Assembly (NCBI GenBank): GCA_013115125.1
Contig: JABANN010000397.1
Coordinates: forward strand, 1-32,773
Source: Perkinsus olseni
Taxonomy: Eukaryota > Perkinsozoa > Perkinsida
Length of the DNA stretch: 32,773 nt
Direction: 5' to 3'
Numbering within the stretch: position 1 is the stretch's first letter; each line of letters starts with the position of its first letter. Below the pieces are notes generated by a model that did not search any database, had not been told where the DNA came from, and was given only the letters and a program-made list of their open reading frames with translations. Made by a program: the position numbers and the translations under genes. This document shows positions 9,076 through 20,140 of the stretch, in pieces.

Positions 9076-12000
9076 TCAGCTTCTTCGTTGTGAAGTTGCG
9101 AAGGAGCCCTCTATAAGTAAACCGCCCGCAGTCCCTCCCTCTTACCCGCCTGTCCCTCTCCTGAGGTCGGAAGATCTGCGTTGTAACCCGTGACGGAGAA
9201 GGACAGCGGCGTGTCCTGGCAGACGACCACCCATCCCCCTTGCAGGTCGCGAGGTCAACCACCTTCTCAAGGACTGTGGTGGCGCCTAGTGTGACATCTA
9301 GTCTGCCGCCGCTAGACAAACAATAGAGAATCCTGTCGTTGCCGAACTCGAAGGTAGGTCCGTGAAAATCAGCGTGGTCGCAGAGATTTTTGAGCTCATC
9401 ACAGGCCAGCTGGTAACTGCAGCAGGGCTGCTTCCGATGGCTCCCCCAGAGAGTCCCCCTCCTCCCCTTACGCTGAGGGATCGTCAGCGGTAACGTCCGG
9501 CCTTTGGATCTGTTGCAGCTCCAGCACTTCCACTTGACGGCATGGCGTGAAGGTAAATGGACACGTCCATTCCTCCTCAGTGTCGAGTGGTGCAATTATC
9601 TGCAACAACCACATACCAGCTAGTGACAGCAGACAGCAACGCCGCGCTCATTCTCCAGCTCACCGTGCACGGAATCTCCTGGTCTGCTGGGGGCCTAGGC
9701 ATAGCCCCGCCAGCTGGAGGGGGCACGGCGCTGAGCAGATCGCTCGCCTCTGCTGGGTCTACTAAGCGGGGACCGAAGTAGTAGCCCGCCACTGGCGCGT
9801 GTATCAGTATCGACCCCGACTCGGGTATCTACGATGCATCAGGAACTGAGTGGCCATCAGGGCGACTCCTCCTACCCGAGAGATTGGGGTGAGGGAGAAG
9901 GTAAAAGTAGTAAAAAGACCATATGCAGGGTTCGAACTGACGACCGATGTCTCCGCCAGTTCAGGCAGTATCACATATCCCGTGGTGGCCCAGGTCTCCG
10001 GGGCACTTTCATGCAGCGTATGCGCTTCGATCCGCCAGAGGTTCAATTCCGGGGTCGACTGAGGGTTCATCACGTTAGTCAATATTTGCTCGTAGGTAGG
10101 CCCGGCCAACAGCGGCCTGCCCGTCCGCTCCTCCTCTTCATTTTTCAGCACTATCATGTTGCTCGTGATGAGTGTGCAGGAAATGTACCCGGGCAACTGG
10201 GCTGCGTCCGACAAGAGGGACTCGCCGAACTCCGCCCGAACGTCTTGAACGCTCACTAGCGTACTCGGATCGGTGCCCGGTATGGCATCTTCGATCTGCT
10301 CTGGCGTCGGATAGACGCAGGGCAAGCCGACCGCATCGACGGTGAGAGTATCCGGGGTCACTATCGTTATATTCGCCTGAGGTGGCAAAGTCTCGTACAG
10401 AGAGAAAGATATCTTCACCACAGTACGATACAGGCCGACTGGGCTCAAGGCTTGGATGAAGAAGTACCGGGCGCGGTGGCGGATCGGGAAGCCGTAGGCA
10501 GCTCCGTTGTAGTCGACCATAGTGCCATCAGCCAATGAGGTCTTCAGCTCCCATTTCTTCTCCTCAGTTTTGTAGTCCTCGAAGGGCGTCGATGGGTTTT
10601 CGATGAGTGCTCTGAACTGGTACGTCCCCGGCTCCAGGAAGGTCCCAGTAGGAGTCTTGAGGATAACAGTCCTCAGCCCGTCGCTACGACAGGTCGTCGC
10701 CGAGGGCAGTGCCCCCACGCCTTCTTCCTGTATCGCAGTGGAAAAGTAGCGGCAAACTGCTGGAAAATAGAAGCCCTCCGGAGCTGTCGCCATGATAAGG
10801 CCACCAGTGGGGTCCGACCGAGAGTTCGGCAGCAAAGTTGTGGTAGTGAACTTGATATCAATCGGGTTAGGCGCCGCCTCGCCGGGTATGGCATTGGCCG
10901 GATTGTAGGCGAAGACGCTGGGGTTGAGGATCTCCTGGATCTTCAGACCATCAATCCAACTCTCGCTCATGATGGTAGCCCGAGGGTTCTGCTCGTCCTT
11001 AATGAGTATGTTCCAGAAGTTGTGCGCCGGTGTCCCCATCGGGTTCGACACCCGAGCCTGGATGGCGTAGTCCCCTTTCGATAAAGTCCTCGGAAGGGTG
11101 ACCTCGGCTGTGTAGTCGTTGACCGGGCAGCGACAGACGAGGTCCTCAGGAGCAGGGAACTCCGCGTACCGCGTCCCCATCCCAGACGCTTCCTCGATCT
11201 CACAGCTCCGAGTGACAGCATTGCGCACCAGACTGAAGCCTTTAGGAGCGACGAGGATAAGAAGACCCCCAGCAGGGGCGTCGATCGTCAGCCCCATCAC
11301 GAACGTCACGACGTTGTCGGTTGAGCCCGCTCGACGATCTTCCCTGGTCGGCAAGGATATGTAGCGGGTATCGGACATCCGCTTGGTGAGACGAAAGCCA
11401 GGAATGGTTTTCTCTTCGACCACCTCACCACCGATGCGCGTTGAGAGAGTGAAGAAGTTGCTGGTCGGGTTGACATACAGCGAGTTAACCATATCAACGA
11501 CGAAAGAGTATCTAGTGTCCGCCTTCAAGCCTTGGTCAGGGTCGTCGAAATATCTGTCGGACAAGCAATGATCCCGACCGCGGAACGAGAGCCGCCACCT
11601 ACACGTGCAATTTGTTTCTAGCACTTTCCACTGAGTGTAAGACTGAGCACTCCTTCTCCTCGGGGAGGTGTCGTGTCGTTGTGTCAGTGGGCTCGATAGT
11701 AACCTCCTTGAGGGGGCAGATGAAGGTGAACCCCGGCGGGCCTTGGACCAGCAGCTCAGCCCTGCGACCTGCGGGGCGGCAGTGACCGCCACCTTGCAAA
11801 TTCGAGATTCCCACTTGACTGCGCACCCTGGGCGGGTACGGTAGAGACATCGCTGGTAGGCTCGAAGACGATCGTCGTTGGGTTCTCCCAGGCCTCTTTC
11901 ACTGAGCTGTAGGGCGTAACCGACACGTCCATCAAGACCTGGTGATAATGCACTTCGACGACGTGCGCGGCAAAGGACTCGCCTGTGTCCGGAATCCCTG

Positions 12001-15000
12001 GCCACCCATGCTGGCAACGTAGAGGAACGGTTCGTTGACATCCCCCGTAAGGCGATAGTGCTCCAACCACCATCGATTGGACACGGGGGCCTGGGCTGGC
12101 ACAGTGGCAACCGCCTTGAAACCGTACCTGCCGGTGATACAATCCAGGCCGGTGAGAGCGGGCGGGCCGAGCTCACTCGAAGCCCGCCTGCAGCTCCTCC
12201 AGGAGACGGAAGGAGAGGACGTTGGGCGTGAGGGGGTCCATGATGGGCTCGGTTGTGGCCATGGCAACGGCACCAGTATCAGCAGCAGTCGTGGAGAAGG
12301 CCAGGGCGGCTGCGACGGCCTCCGACCCACCAGTGCCATCGCCGGTGTACCTGGGAATGGATTTCAATACAACCGACGACGGATACGGCCCGCCTACCAG
12401 CTTATGCCCTCGGGGGCTCTGATCCTGAGGTAGTCATCATAGGGTATATTCTCGGCGGGCGAGAAGCGGATGACCACGTCCCTGTTGCCTTCATAACGGC
12501 TCTTTGGTACGACCACGAAAGAAGCAAACTCGCTAGGGTACAGCTCGAAGCCTGGTACTTTAGTAACATCCGCACCGATACCGTCTGGTCGGACTGTGTA
12601 CACGTACCACAAATTGCCCGACTCAGGCGGGGTTGAGGAGGGGTTCTCAAACTCTACGTCGAAGACCATCGTGTCACCAGCGATGACACTAGCTGGCTGA
12701 GGGAAGGTCAGTGTCATCTGCCTCCCTTCATTGCCCTTGCAGACAACCTCCGGCATCTTGACAGGGTTGAACTTGGGGCACCTTTTTTGCACTGTGAAGC
12801 CCTGCGGCGCGGTTATTATTATTTTAGCGTCCACAACATGGCCGAGGTACTGACTGGGAGTGAGGGTGAATCGAATGACGTTGGGGGCGCTGAGGACCTG
12901 GTTGGAGTGGGCCAGGCTGGCTACCATCTCCGCGTAGATCGGGAAGCCTCTGACGTCACGAGTGGCCGCTATGATGTTAGGGAAGGGCTCAGTAGCGTCC
13001 TGAAGGGTCCAGCAGGGGACCAGCTGCCAAACTGCGAAGATCCCTACCTGGACAATGATCTTCCAGCTGGTCGCACTGGCGGCCTCGGCAGGGTTCTCGA
13101 CCATCAGCCTCACAGTGTACTGTGTGTCCTTGAACGCGGTGGTCTGGACTATCTTCAGCTCCCATGTGTTATCAGCCACGTTCATCTCCCAGAGACCGAC
13201 CAAAGCGTCCTTGCCATCCACGGACTGTGGAGGGACACTCTCGACAATCTGACCAGGAGAGCTTCACAATGGCATTCGCCAGGAGTCGAACCGGGGACCT
13301 TTCGGTTAGCGGACCGACCTTGAAGCCTTGTGGGGGCTCAATGACGACGCTCCCAGCATGCGTTACCGTACTTCCTCTCACAGGCCGCAGTGGCTGTATC
13401 GTGTTGCCCGGGAAGAACTGTAAAGTAACCCATTGCTGAGAACTGGCCGCCTGATAATATTTCTCCAATCCACAGCGGAGTGATGCAAGTCCGTACTTGA
13501 AACTGCCAGGCCAGTATCTCGCCAATGGGCTCCCCAACGACATGAACCGGCCTGTCCAACAGCACTGTGTGGGGGTAACGGTCGATGTCTTGGTTTGAGT
13601 CACGAAGGCTCATGGCTACCCATACCATATTCACGGGCTCGGTGGGGTTGGGCAATCGCACCTACGGGAGGCGGGGGCAGGGCGATGTGGCAGCAGCAGC
13701 AGGGTGAAGATACACGGACTCGCTGTCATTTACAGTGCACGCCCGAGCCCACGGGTGACGAGTACCTGGAATTCGCTAGAGTGGTCCTGGGCGGGCGGGG
13801 AGTCGATGACGAGTCTGAAGCCGTTGGCCTGTGTCCCATCGGATCCTGGGTAAGCTCTTAGTATACAGCTACTGCCGGAGATGAACCGCTTAGTGGTGTA
13901 GCCCTGGCAGGCCGCGCCAGGGTTGCCTGGGAGAGACATCAACAGTAGCAGCGTTCCAGCCTGATACGAGACCGATGAGAATACTGAGACATCTATCTCC
14001 GATCTATCTGTGGCAGTTGTGATTAAGTTCATGCCATTCGTGACGAAGTATCGTGTCGTTTCTGTGTGTAAGTTGTCCCCTTGGCAACTCCTCCTCGGCG
14101 CAGCCTACTATCGACTATTCCTGTTCCAGTATAGTACCCCCACAATGGGTGACGAGGAAGGGACAACAACCCAGACCATCATTGAGCGAGCGTATCGGGA
14201 CGCCATAATCATCAACCCTACCAAGCCTCCACTTGTCGGTCGGGTGTGCTATAATGTCAATACTGTAAGCACTGTCCATGGTCCCCACCGTCTTCAAGGC
14301 GAATGTCATCAGCTGTATAACCCCAGTTTGGTAGGATTCCTGAAGGGCAACTGTGTCGACTGCCACCACCATCGCCCTCGGCAGCCCGCCACACTTGGGA
14401 ACGCAGTGTGAACTCGGTAACCCAGCCGTTGGTGTTCGAGGCCCCGTAGGTGTCCGCGTTCAACTTCACGATTCTCGTCAAAGCTCTGATGAGCAGGATG
14501 ATCCACAGGCAGCAGCAGAGGCGACCTCAGCACACTCACAGCGGAGACCTGGTCTGCTCCACGTAGCGAAGCTGATAGTACTCAATCATCAGACTGTAGG
14601 AGTTGAAGTTCCCTGAGGGACGCATCGCTCATCCAACCCGCCGTAGCCTTCTGGGTCGGACCTCCACTGTCTGGCAGTTCTACGCTGGGCATCATCATGA
14701 GGACGGTGAAGCTGTATCGCGTGGCCCTCTTCAGTCGCTTCTGTAGCTGTATCTTCATCTCTGTGGCGGAGGTCCTTGTTTTCCCCACTACCATCACTCA
14801 GCTGACTACTACCTCTGGTCGAGAAGTAACATGTCGACAGACCGGGGAAGCCCTCAGTAGCATCAATAACGTTAGCGCAGTCAGAAGCCTCCACAAAGCT
14901 GGCGAAGTCGAGGACAATACGTATCTGTAGAGCTCCAGTGGAGGAGGGCACGAGGATGCTGAGGAGCTATCACCTGCATGGCGGCTGAAACAGTGTCATC

Positions 15001-15258
15001 CTCATAGTCAGCATAGTCACTAGTCGTGAAGGTGAAGCGTACAGGGCCGAGCCTGCAACGACCAAGTCACGAGCAATGGCCCACTGCCCCCTCGCGACCT
15101 CACCCATCGGTATCATGAAAAGCACAGGTAGCGAAGGGGTCAGTAGTGAAGTACTGTTCCGAAGGGGGCAGAGTAGTGGTTGTAGTCGTTGGGGCTGTGG
15201 TCGTTGTTTGGGCGACCGCCACAGCCCACAGAAGGCTGCAGTAGACGGAAAGCAGCAT
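9076..15258 (-). CDS. giant secreted repeat protein A, multi-exon
   Basis: ATG at 15258 starts a signal peptide (MLLSVYCSLLWAVAVA) followed by a Thr-rich stretch. I could follow exons 15258-15104, 15052-14974, 14924-14813 and 14760 onward, separated by introns of 51, 49 and 52 nt. Further introns are 49-55 nt, and a 47-nt intron near 9.83 kb joins ISR to IPESGSILIHAP in frame. The protein, roughly 1,700 residues, is built of about nine copies of one repeat. Each has an F.L......G..I.I.AP.GF strand pair, one or two Cys, then L..G.Y.F...V.NP...P..N.W.I, and often a linker ending PGF.I. The longest single exon frame is 9804 to about 11.5 kb. The end is uncertain: a stop at 9076 or, with another acceptor, at 8952. 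I do not recognise the family. It is predicted secreted, and adhesive or coat-like by inference only. Confidence 0.75.
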
Positions 15259-15488
15259 GGTTACGGCTATGCCTGCTTATAGCGAACCTGATCTAACGCC
15301 TCGACTGTTGTTCACACTAATTCCACCCACTGTTCCAGCTCCCGCTGGGCCCGAATATCTTCCACGACCGACTTACCGATAAAAAGATACTAATCGTAAC
15401 AAACACTACACCAAGTGCTGGAACTAAAATGGCGATGAAATGAAGTGACATTTTACAACAGACATTTTAGTGATGATAAAATGAAGTA
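15259..15488. other. spacer between genes A and C
   Basis: No gene seen. It contains an A/T-rich inverted repeat (CATTTTA at 15463-15469, TAAAATG at 15477-15483) immediately after the stop codon at 15489. On the minus strand it also carries the ATCATCACTA motif that recurs after two other genes (see findings). Confidence 0.4.
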
Positions 15489-16411
15489 TCACGGATTGGA
15501 CAAGGACTTGTAGCGCAACACTTTCGCCACCGCCTTCTCGACGTCTCCTTTCGAAGAGATGAGCATACGGTCGGATACCTGTTGATGAAAACAGTATGAA
15601 CCGTCACTGCGCCACGAAATTGTCACAACCACAACTACGCAAGCGGCCAAATATCCTTTTCCCGCGTCAATCTCGTCCCTCTACTACGCTAACATATCGA
15701 TTATGCCGCCCCGTCCACGGTTGGAGTCCCATCAGGGGCACCGGCGAGCAATTCACTGCGCCACGAAATCGCCACCACCACTACCATACAGAAAGCCAAC
15801 TCTTCTCCTTCCATCCCAATTCTCCGGATTGGTCCGCGAAGATGCGTCGATGAAATCGATACTACTGGGCTACGAGAGTCTAGTATGCTGTCGTCCACAG
15901 CTAGAGTCCGAGTATCGGCACCCCAACTCACCCCAGAATGTAGCTCCGGGAACATCCGCTGCAGCTGGGCTAAGGCAAGCATGAGTGGTGAAGCTCGAAC
16001 CTCGATGATCTTCACCCCAGCCACGTCTGCAGTAGACGCGGCTGCCGCTGCTGCTGCCTCTGCTTCTTGGAAGCCTTCTAGATCTGTGAGAGAGGCGCCA
16101 GAGCTACTGACCGGCGCCGCCAGATCCTCCTCAGCGTTGCTGTTATGTCTCACACCCCCACGGTTCGGAAGGAACTCCAACGACGGTTGCCGTTGGACAT
16201 CCAGGGCGCCACCATGGCCCGCAGATTTCACCACTCCCTTGCTCGAAGAAGTGCTGGATACCGTCCGTTCCCTCGGCCCCGAGCCGCGTGCCCGGGCACG
16301 GTTCATTCGGGCGAAGACAGTCCTATTCTCAGCGGGTGTCACATCTGCACCAAAAGCAGAAGAGAAGAGATCGCCGTCGGACAAGGAGGCCTCCTGCTGT
16401 CGTGGGGGCAT
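15489..16411 (-). CDS. unknown low-complexity protein (gene C)
   Basis: ATG at 16411 (MPPRQQEASL) opens a frame with Arg/Ser-rich sequence, an Ala run of eight near residue 135, then a more globular part (VKIIEVRASPLMLALAQLQRMFPEL). A strong donor (GTGAGT) follows FPELHSG. A final exon after an AG at about 15.58 kb reads VSDRMLISSKGDVEKAV...YKSLSNP and stops at 15489. The middle is confused by a decayed tandem duplication (15.6-15.9 kb), so exon joining there is unsure. A longer upstream frame to 16609 lacks an ATG and is likely untranslated. No family recognised; no signal peptide from this start. Probably a real gene, but the structure is only partly resolved. Confidence 0.5.
15605..15912. 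repeat. decayed tandem duplication inside gene C
   Basis: CACTGCGCCACGAAAT occurs at 15605-15620 and again at 15754-15769, each followed by a related CCA/CAAC-rich run. GTCCAC..(N)TAGAGTCC-like sequence occurs at 15713-15729 and 15893-15909. The unit is about 150-180 bp with internal indels. On the coding strand the copies cover an intron 3' end and the start of the next exon. Confidence 0.65.
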
Positions 16412-16641
16412 CGGCTGGCGACAGCACACAGAACCCTGCCGATGAGCGACACCGAGGCAGCCACGCTGCTGATGGAACCCAAGCAGGGGCGAGAAGATCG
16501 AAACAGCAAGTATCCACACCCTTAGAGGCAACAGCACTGACACGTGATGACGGAAGTGCCCCCCAGAGCACTCTGTACTACGATGACGTATAAACGCGAG
16601 CAACCACAAGCGAAAACAACAAAAGGTATCATCAACTTTTA

Positions 16642-18371
16642 TCAGATGTATCTACTGGGCGCTACTGAGGGGTAGTCCCTCTCAGCCAGTTGAGGAGGTG
16701 GACCAGCACTCATCGACGGCGGTCCATGGTCGTATTTTGGTATCCGGACGTTACGACCATCGGGCCCTCGGACGTACGCTCGTCCCTCGTAATCATAGAG
16801 CAGATCTCCGGTGGCAAAGTCGGCCTGGCCTTCCTCTCTGTGACGTCTGAGCGTGGTTCGATAATCACTTCACGATAAGTCCGCTGGCGATGATGTGTTA
16901 CCTCGGCGTGAAGAGAGATACTATTAGAAATGCTGGGAGGACCATGAACAACCACCCTCGGAAGGGACTCATACGATGCATGTCATAAGCATACCTGAAA
17001 TTACGGATTCGCGAATCGCTTCGCTCCGCTAAAGACGTACTGATCTTTCATCTGTTCTCCCCAAGCCATCCGCTCCCTCTCCATCCGTTGCCGACGGTAC
17101 TCCATCTCAATATCGTGCGCCCTCATTCTCGCGTGGAATCTGGCACGAGAAGGGCAGGCTTAGCACGAAAGCGCCATGAGCATGCTAAACCTTGAAGGGT
17201 GATGCCGAACGGAGCATACTAGGAGCACTGCTTTGCTACGCAGTAGTAAAGGCAGAAGGACAATAATCACCAGTAGCCACTTGACTCTTCATGGACGTTG
17301 TCGTCGCCCTAAATACTCCCACTACTGTGACAGCGGAACGAACGCGGACGCCTACGATGCATCTATCCACTGTAATATCACTCAGCGATGATATCAGTAT
17401 CGTCTGACCGCTCACCCGCTCCCTCCTATCATCATACTACTGCTGACAACAGGAGAGAGCGGCTCCTTCAATAGGACTACCGCAGTGCGACTCGTAATCT
17501 TTCGATTATTCTAATATGGATATACTATGAGGGGATTCAGAATGCATCTCCTCAGCCACTACGGCCACGAGAGGCTAATGACACGCTTGATTATCCCATA
17601 CGACCTACTACTACCGATGTCAGTGATTTACGAATCCTATTCTTCGTCGTAAAGCAAAACCGTACCACCGACTACCTTGCGTAACTCTCCTTCGGGCCAT
17701 GGAATCCAGCTCCTTCTCGTCTCTGCCATTCTTGGCCATAGGATGGGTTAGCAGCTAGTGGAAGAGGCATATACAGGCATGCCTCCTACCACTCCATGCC
17801 CTACTACTACCTTGATGATAAGCCTCATACGCCTCTCTGCTCCAAAACTGCTTCCCAGGCCCCCAAGGCTTGCCGTCATCCCGAGGCCGGCTTCCATTGT
17901 AGAACTGGCTGCCCCTGGCAGAAGATGATGAAGATGACGATGGGCCCTCCGTCGCTCGGAGCCTCTCATCGTATCTAAAGGTATCCTTCCCCAACCGCAC
18001 AGCTCATACCAACCATTTCGTAACCTATTCTACAATACAGCATATGGTACCATCGACTACATCACACAACGGCTTTACCCTCATTACTTATGCCGCTGAC
18101 CATCATCAGACAACACACTATAAGCCTCCTGTATCTCCTGGAAGAGCTTATCGGCTGAAACCACAACGCAGAGTCGGCCGACGCCGCCCCAACCAAGTCC
18201 ACTACCATTGGGCGCCTTGTTTACATCAGGATGATACTTCTTCGCTAGTGTAAGGTACGCCTTACGTATGGCCGGCTTACTAGCATCCTTCGCTACGTTC
18301 AAGGTTCTGTAGTAATTATGAACAGCCGACATGAAGGTGTCGCTGTGAACCACACAACACTTGGCAGCCAA
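16642..18371 (-). CDS. J-domain (DnaJ/Hsp40) membrane protein
   Basis: The J domain opens near the N-terminus (HNYYRTLNVAKDASKPAIRKAYLTLA, shortened here to its key parts YYRTL and KAYLTLA) and has the HPD motif in KKYHPDVNKAP. A phase-1 intron follows, then ADKLFQEIQEAYSVLSD and, after another intron, KYDERL. Next come a Ser run, a Gly/aromatic segment with FWSREAYEAYH, a basic helix EYRRQRMERERMAWGE, one transmembrane segment (GWLFMVLPAFLIVSLF) and a 75-residue tail containing GDLLYDYEGRAYVRG and ending SRYI at 16642. Joins were checked in frame; introns include 34 and 46 nt and one of 536 nt (17675-17140). J proteins stimulate Hsp70 ATPase. The membrane anchor suggests a role at an organelle or ER membrane; which one is not shown. 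The Met at 18371 is the simplest start, only about 110 bp after the upstream gene's stop. Confidence 0.88.
17140..17675 (-). other. 536-nt intron of the J-domain gene
   Basis: A GT-AG intron begins after ...SYAR and ends at CGTGCCAG before FHARMRAHDIE, keeping phase. It is about ten times the local norm. It carries small hairpins (ACTGC..GCAGT near 17.23 kb, ATATCA..TGATAT near 17.39 kb) and, on the coding strand, an ATGATGA followed about 35 nt on by CTGA. That is box C/D-like, but without a clear closing stem. Confidence 0.6.
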
Positions 18372-18481
18372 TCTGACACCCTATAATTACCGCGCGCCAT
18401 TAAATCCATCAACGCAACAGCAGCTGACTTCTTTACGTAAGGAAACTATCGGACAGTAACGGTTGAGTAACCAACAGTAGC

Positions 18482-19311
18482 CTACTCTTCATCAGACGGT
18501 AGAGAAACTTTATTGCCAGACTTGCTAAGGTAAGCCTCGGGAATCTACACAGAAAAGCTACCAACCCTCATACGCAGGGAACCGTGCCTGGGATTACCTT
18601 GGAAAGCATGACATCATTAACATCCTCCCGTTTGCAACCCTTCCCAGCTGCTTCCTTCTTCAAATACCGAGTAACAACCTCGTCTCGAAGTTGTTTCCAA
18701 GGCATGCTGAGCATCGAGTCCATTATCCTACGGCTATCGACAACAGTACTACAACTACTACCTCTTCTCGGCAGTCCTCCTACGCTTGAGTGCTCGGTCA
18801 ATCTCTTCTTTCCAGCCACCCCACGCCTCATCCTCGACCGAACGCTTGTTATTGGGTGGGGGAGTAGCAGGCCCTGCACTCTGCACCAGCTGCCACAACT
18901 TCTTCATCTCCGATGGATTGTGCCTGGAGTCGCTTCAAGTCTGGTCTGTCGAATCTCTATAACGGCGCTACAATTTCAAACTGTTCTTGATGAAGTTATT
19001 GAACGCCTTCTCCTTCCTCGGAATATTATCATATCCCAACAAGGCGTCGACATAACCCCTCAATGGCCCTTGGTAGTTCTCAAATACCTACTTTTTCGCA
19101 ACTCCTACACAGTGAGAGTCCACTTTCTTACCTCCATAACGTTAGCCTGCCACCGGTCCTGCTTGGAACCCTCAGTGCTGCCCGATCCAGGCTTATAAAG
19201 CTTCCCCATGTACTTCTCCGCCTCCGATATGCACTTGTTATGTGCTGAGTACTCCTCACCGTAGAAGGTCTGGTTGCAGTCAACGCACGAGAGATACCTG
19301 ACAGCAGCCAT
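18482..19311 (-). CDS. LYAR: LYAR-type C2HC zinc-finger nucleolar protein
   Basis: Five exons join cleanly in frame. Exon 1 (from ATG 19311) holds the LYAR zinc finger, C..C...F....Y..H..C, as SCVDCNQTFYGEEYSAHNKC then ISEAEKY. A short intron leads to YVDALLGYDNIPRKEKAFNNF, the second conserved block. After a 48-nt intron come a Lys/Arg-rich linker (DRALKRRRTAEKR) and then a C-terminal helix-rich block (PWKQLRDEVVTRYLKKEA...VMLSKIPEAYL), the usual LYAR tail. The stop is at 18482. LYAR proteins bind nucleic acid and act in the nucleolus in rRNA transcription and ribosome assembly; that role is inferred by family. The gene is short, complete and close to its downstream neighbour. Confidence 0.9.
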
Positions 19312-19503
19312 TCAGGTGGTCGTCATCATAATCTTGATACTAAACAAACTACTCCGCGGCTCATAAACGAGTGAGCAAAGAATAATCAATCTTTTTAACA
19401 AGAAGTAGCGGTCGGGCCGAGAGGAGCTGTGTCTACGACCTACGCGTGCATTACCCTCTCTGGAGCGAACTCCCCCACACTGGACCACACCCTGGTGCAA
19501 AAC

Positions 19504-19554
19504 CGAGGACTTCTAGGTCATCTGGCTGCCAGCCAGATGACCTAGAAGTCCTCG
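19504..19554. repeat. perfect 51-nt palindrome (25+1+25)
   Basis: The left arm 19504-19528 begins CGAGGACTTCTAGG and the right arm 19530-19554 ends CCTAGAAGTCCTCG. They are exact reverse complements over 25 bp with one C (19529) between them. It lies about 190 bp upstream of the LYAR-type gene's start codon. Confidence 0.95.
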
Positions 19555-19696
19555 ACAGGCCACTGAGTTTGTTAAGGGTTCAACGAATGACTTGACGATG
19601 GTAAGATCTAGGGAGCCGTAGCTTTCACACATACAATGAGAGATGCGTCTAAATACGCAAAACGCACTTGTTAGGTAGTAAGCTGGGTGCCGAAAA

Positions 19697-19795
19697 ATGG
19701 ACCCCCGCGGAATAGAACCAGCGACCTTTTCCCGGATTACTCGCAATGCCTCTGCTGGAGATGATTTCGAACCTTGGGCTTCCTTATGGTCTCGC
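19697..19795 (-). pseudogene. tRNA-like relic (possible SINE head)
   Basis: On the minus strand a TGGCGAG.....AAGG stretch resembles a tRNA A box, TTCGAAA resembles a Ser(CGA) anticodon loop, and GGTTCTATTCC is one base off the B-box consensus GGTTCGANTCC. The T stem and acceptor stem do not pair and the variable region is too long, so it is not a working tRNA. It could be an old tRNA-derived element or chance. Confidence 0.22.
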
Positions 19796-20140
19796 CACAG
19801 GCACATACGAAGGACACCATTGCAGGGCAGAGGGAACAACAACTACTGCCCAGCCGCCACATGTCCGTGGTCGTGCTTGGTGATCTCCCTCCCGATATTA
19901 ATGACTACCAACACAACACCTCATCAAGCACCGTGTATCTTCTGTCTACTCAGCTGAGGGTATCATTTCTCCCTGTATATCCTATTAAGAAACTGACCAG
20001 TCGCAAACTCAGGTGGGTAGACCGAGAAAATCGTCAGTCAGTACTGATAAGACAAAGCAAGGAACAATGATTTGTGTGATACAGAATGGTAGTGATGATG
20101 AAGTCAAATATAAGCAGAACGTTAGGAGGACCCCTGCCAC

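Larger units (their letters stand above)
19312..20140. other. gap with a perfect palindrome and tRNA-like sequence
   Basis: No protein gene supported. It contains the 51-nt palindrome at 19504-19554 and a tRNA-like stretch at about 19697-19795. It also has the ATCATCACTA-type motif (minus strand, 20090-20107) about 35 nt beyond the stop of the membrane-protein gene at 20141. Confidence 0.45.

Noticed and set aside
9945-9975. tRNA-like GGTTCGAAC stretch
   Set aside because: Falls in the continuous coding frame of protein A (VVSSNPAYG).
13265-13325. tRNA-like 3' half on the minus strand (GGTTCGACTCC with a TGG-rich flank)
   Set aside because: It lies in the coding frame of repeat protein A (PPQGFKVGP region), its T stem has a mismatch, and no matching acceptor or A box precedes it.
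15701-16609. 302-codon minus-strand frame taken whole as a gene
   Set aside because: Its upstream part lacks an ATG and its end reads through a likely intron; gene C is better started at 16411 and ended at 15489.
16710-16955. Minus-strand frame ending TTMDRRR
   Set aside because: The J-domain gene uses another frame here (GDLLYDYEGRAYVRG), reached by an in-phase 34-nt intron.
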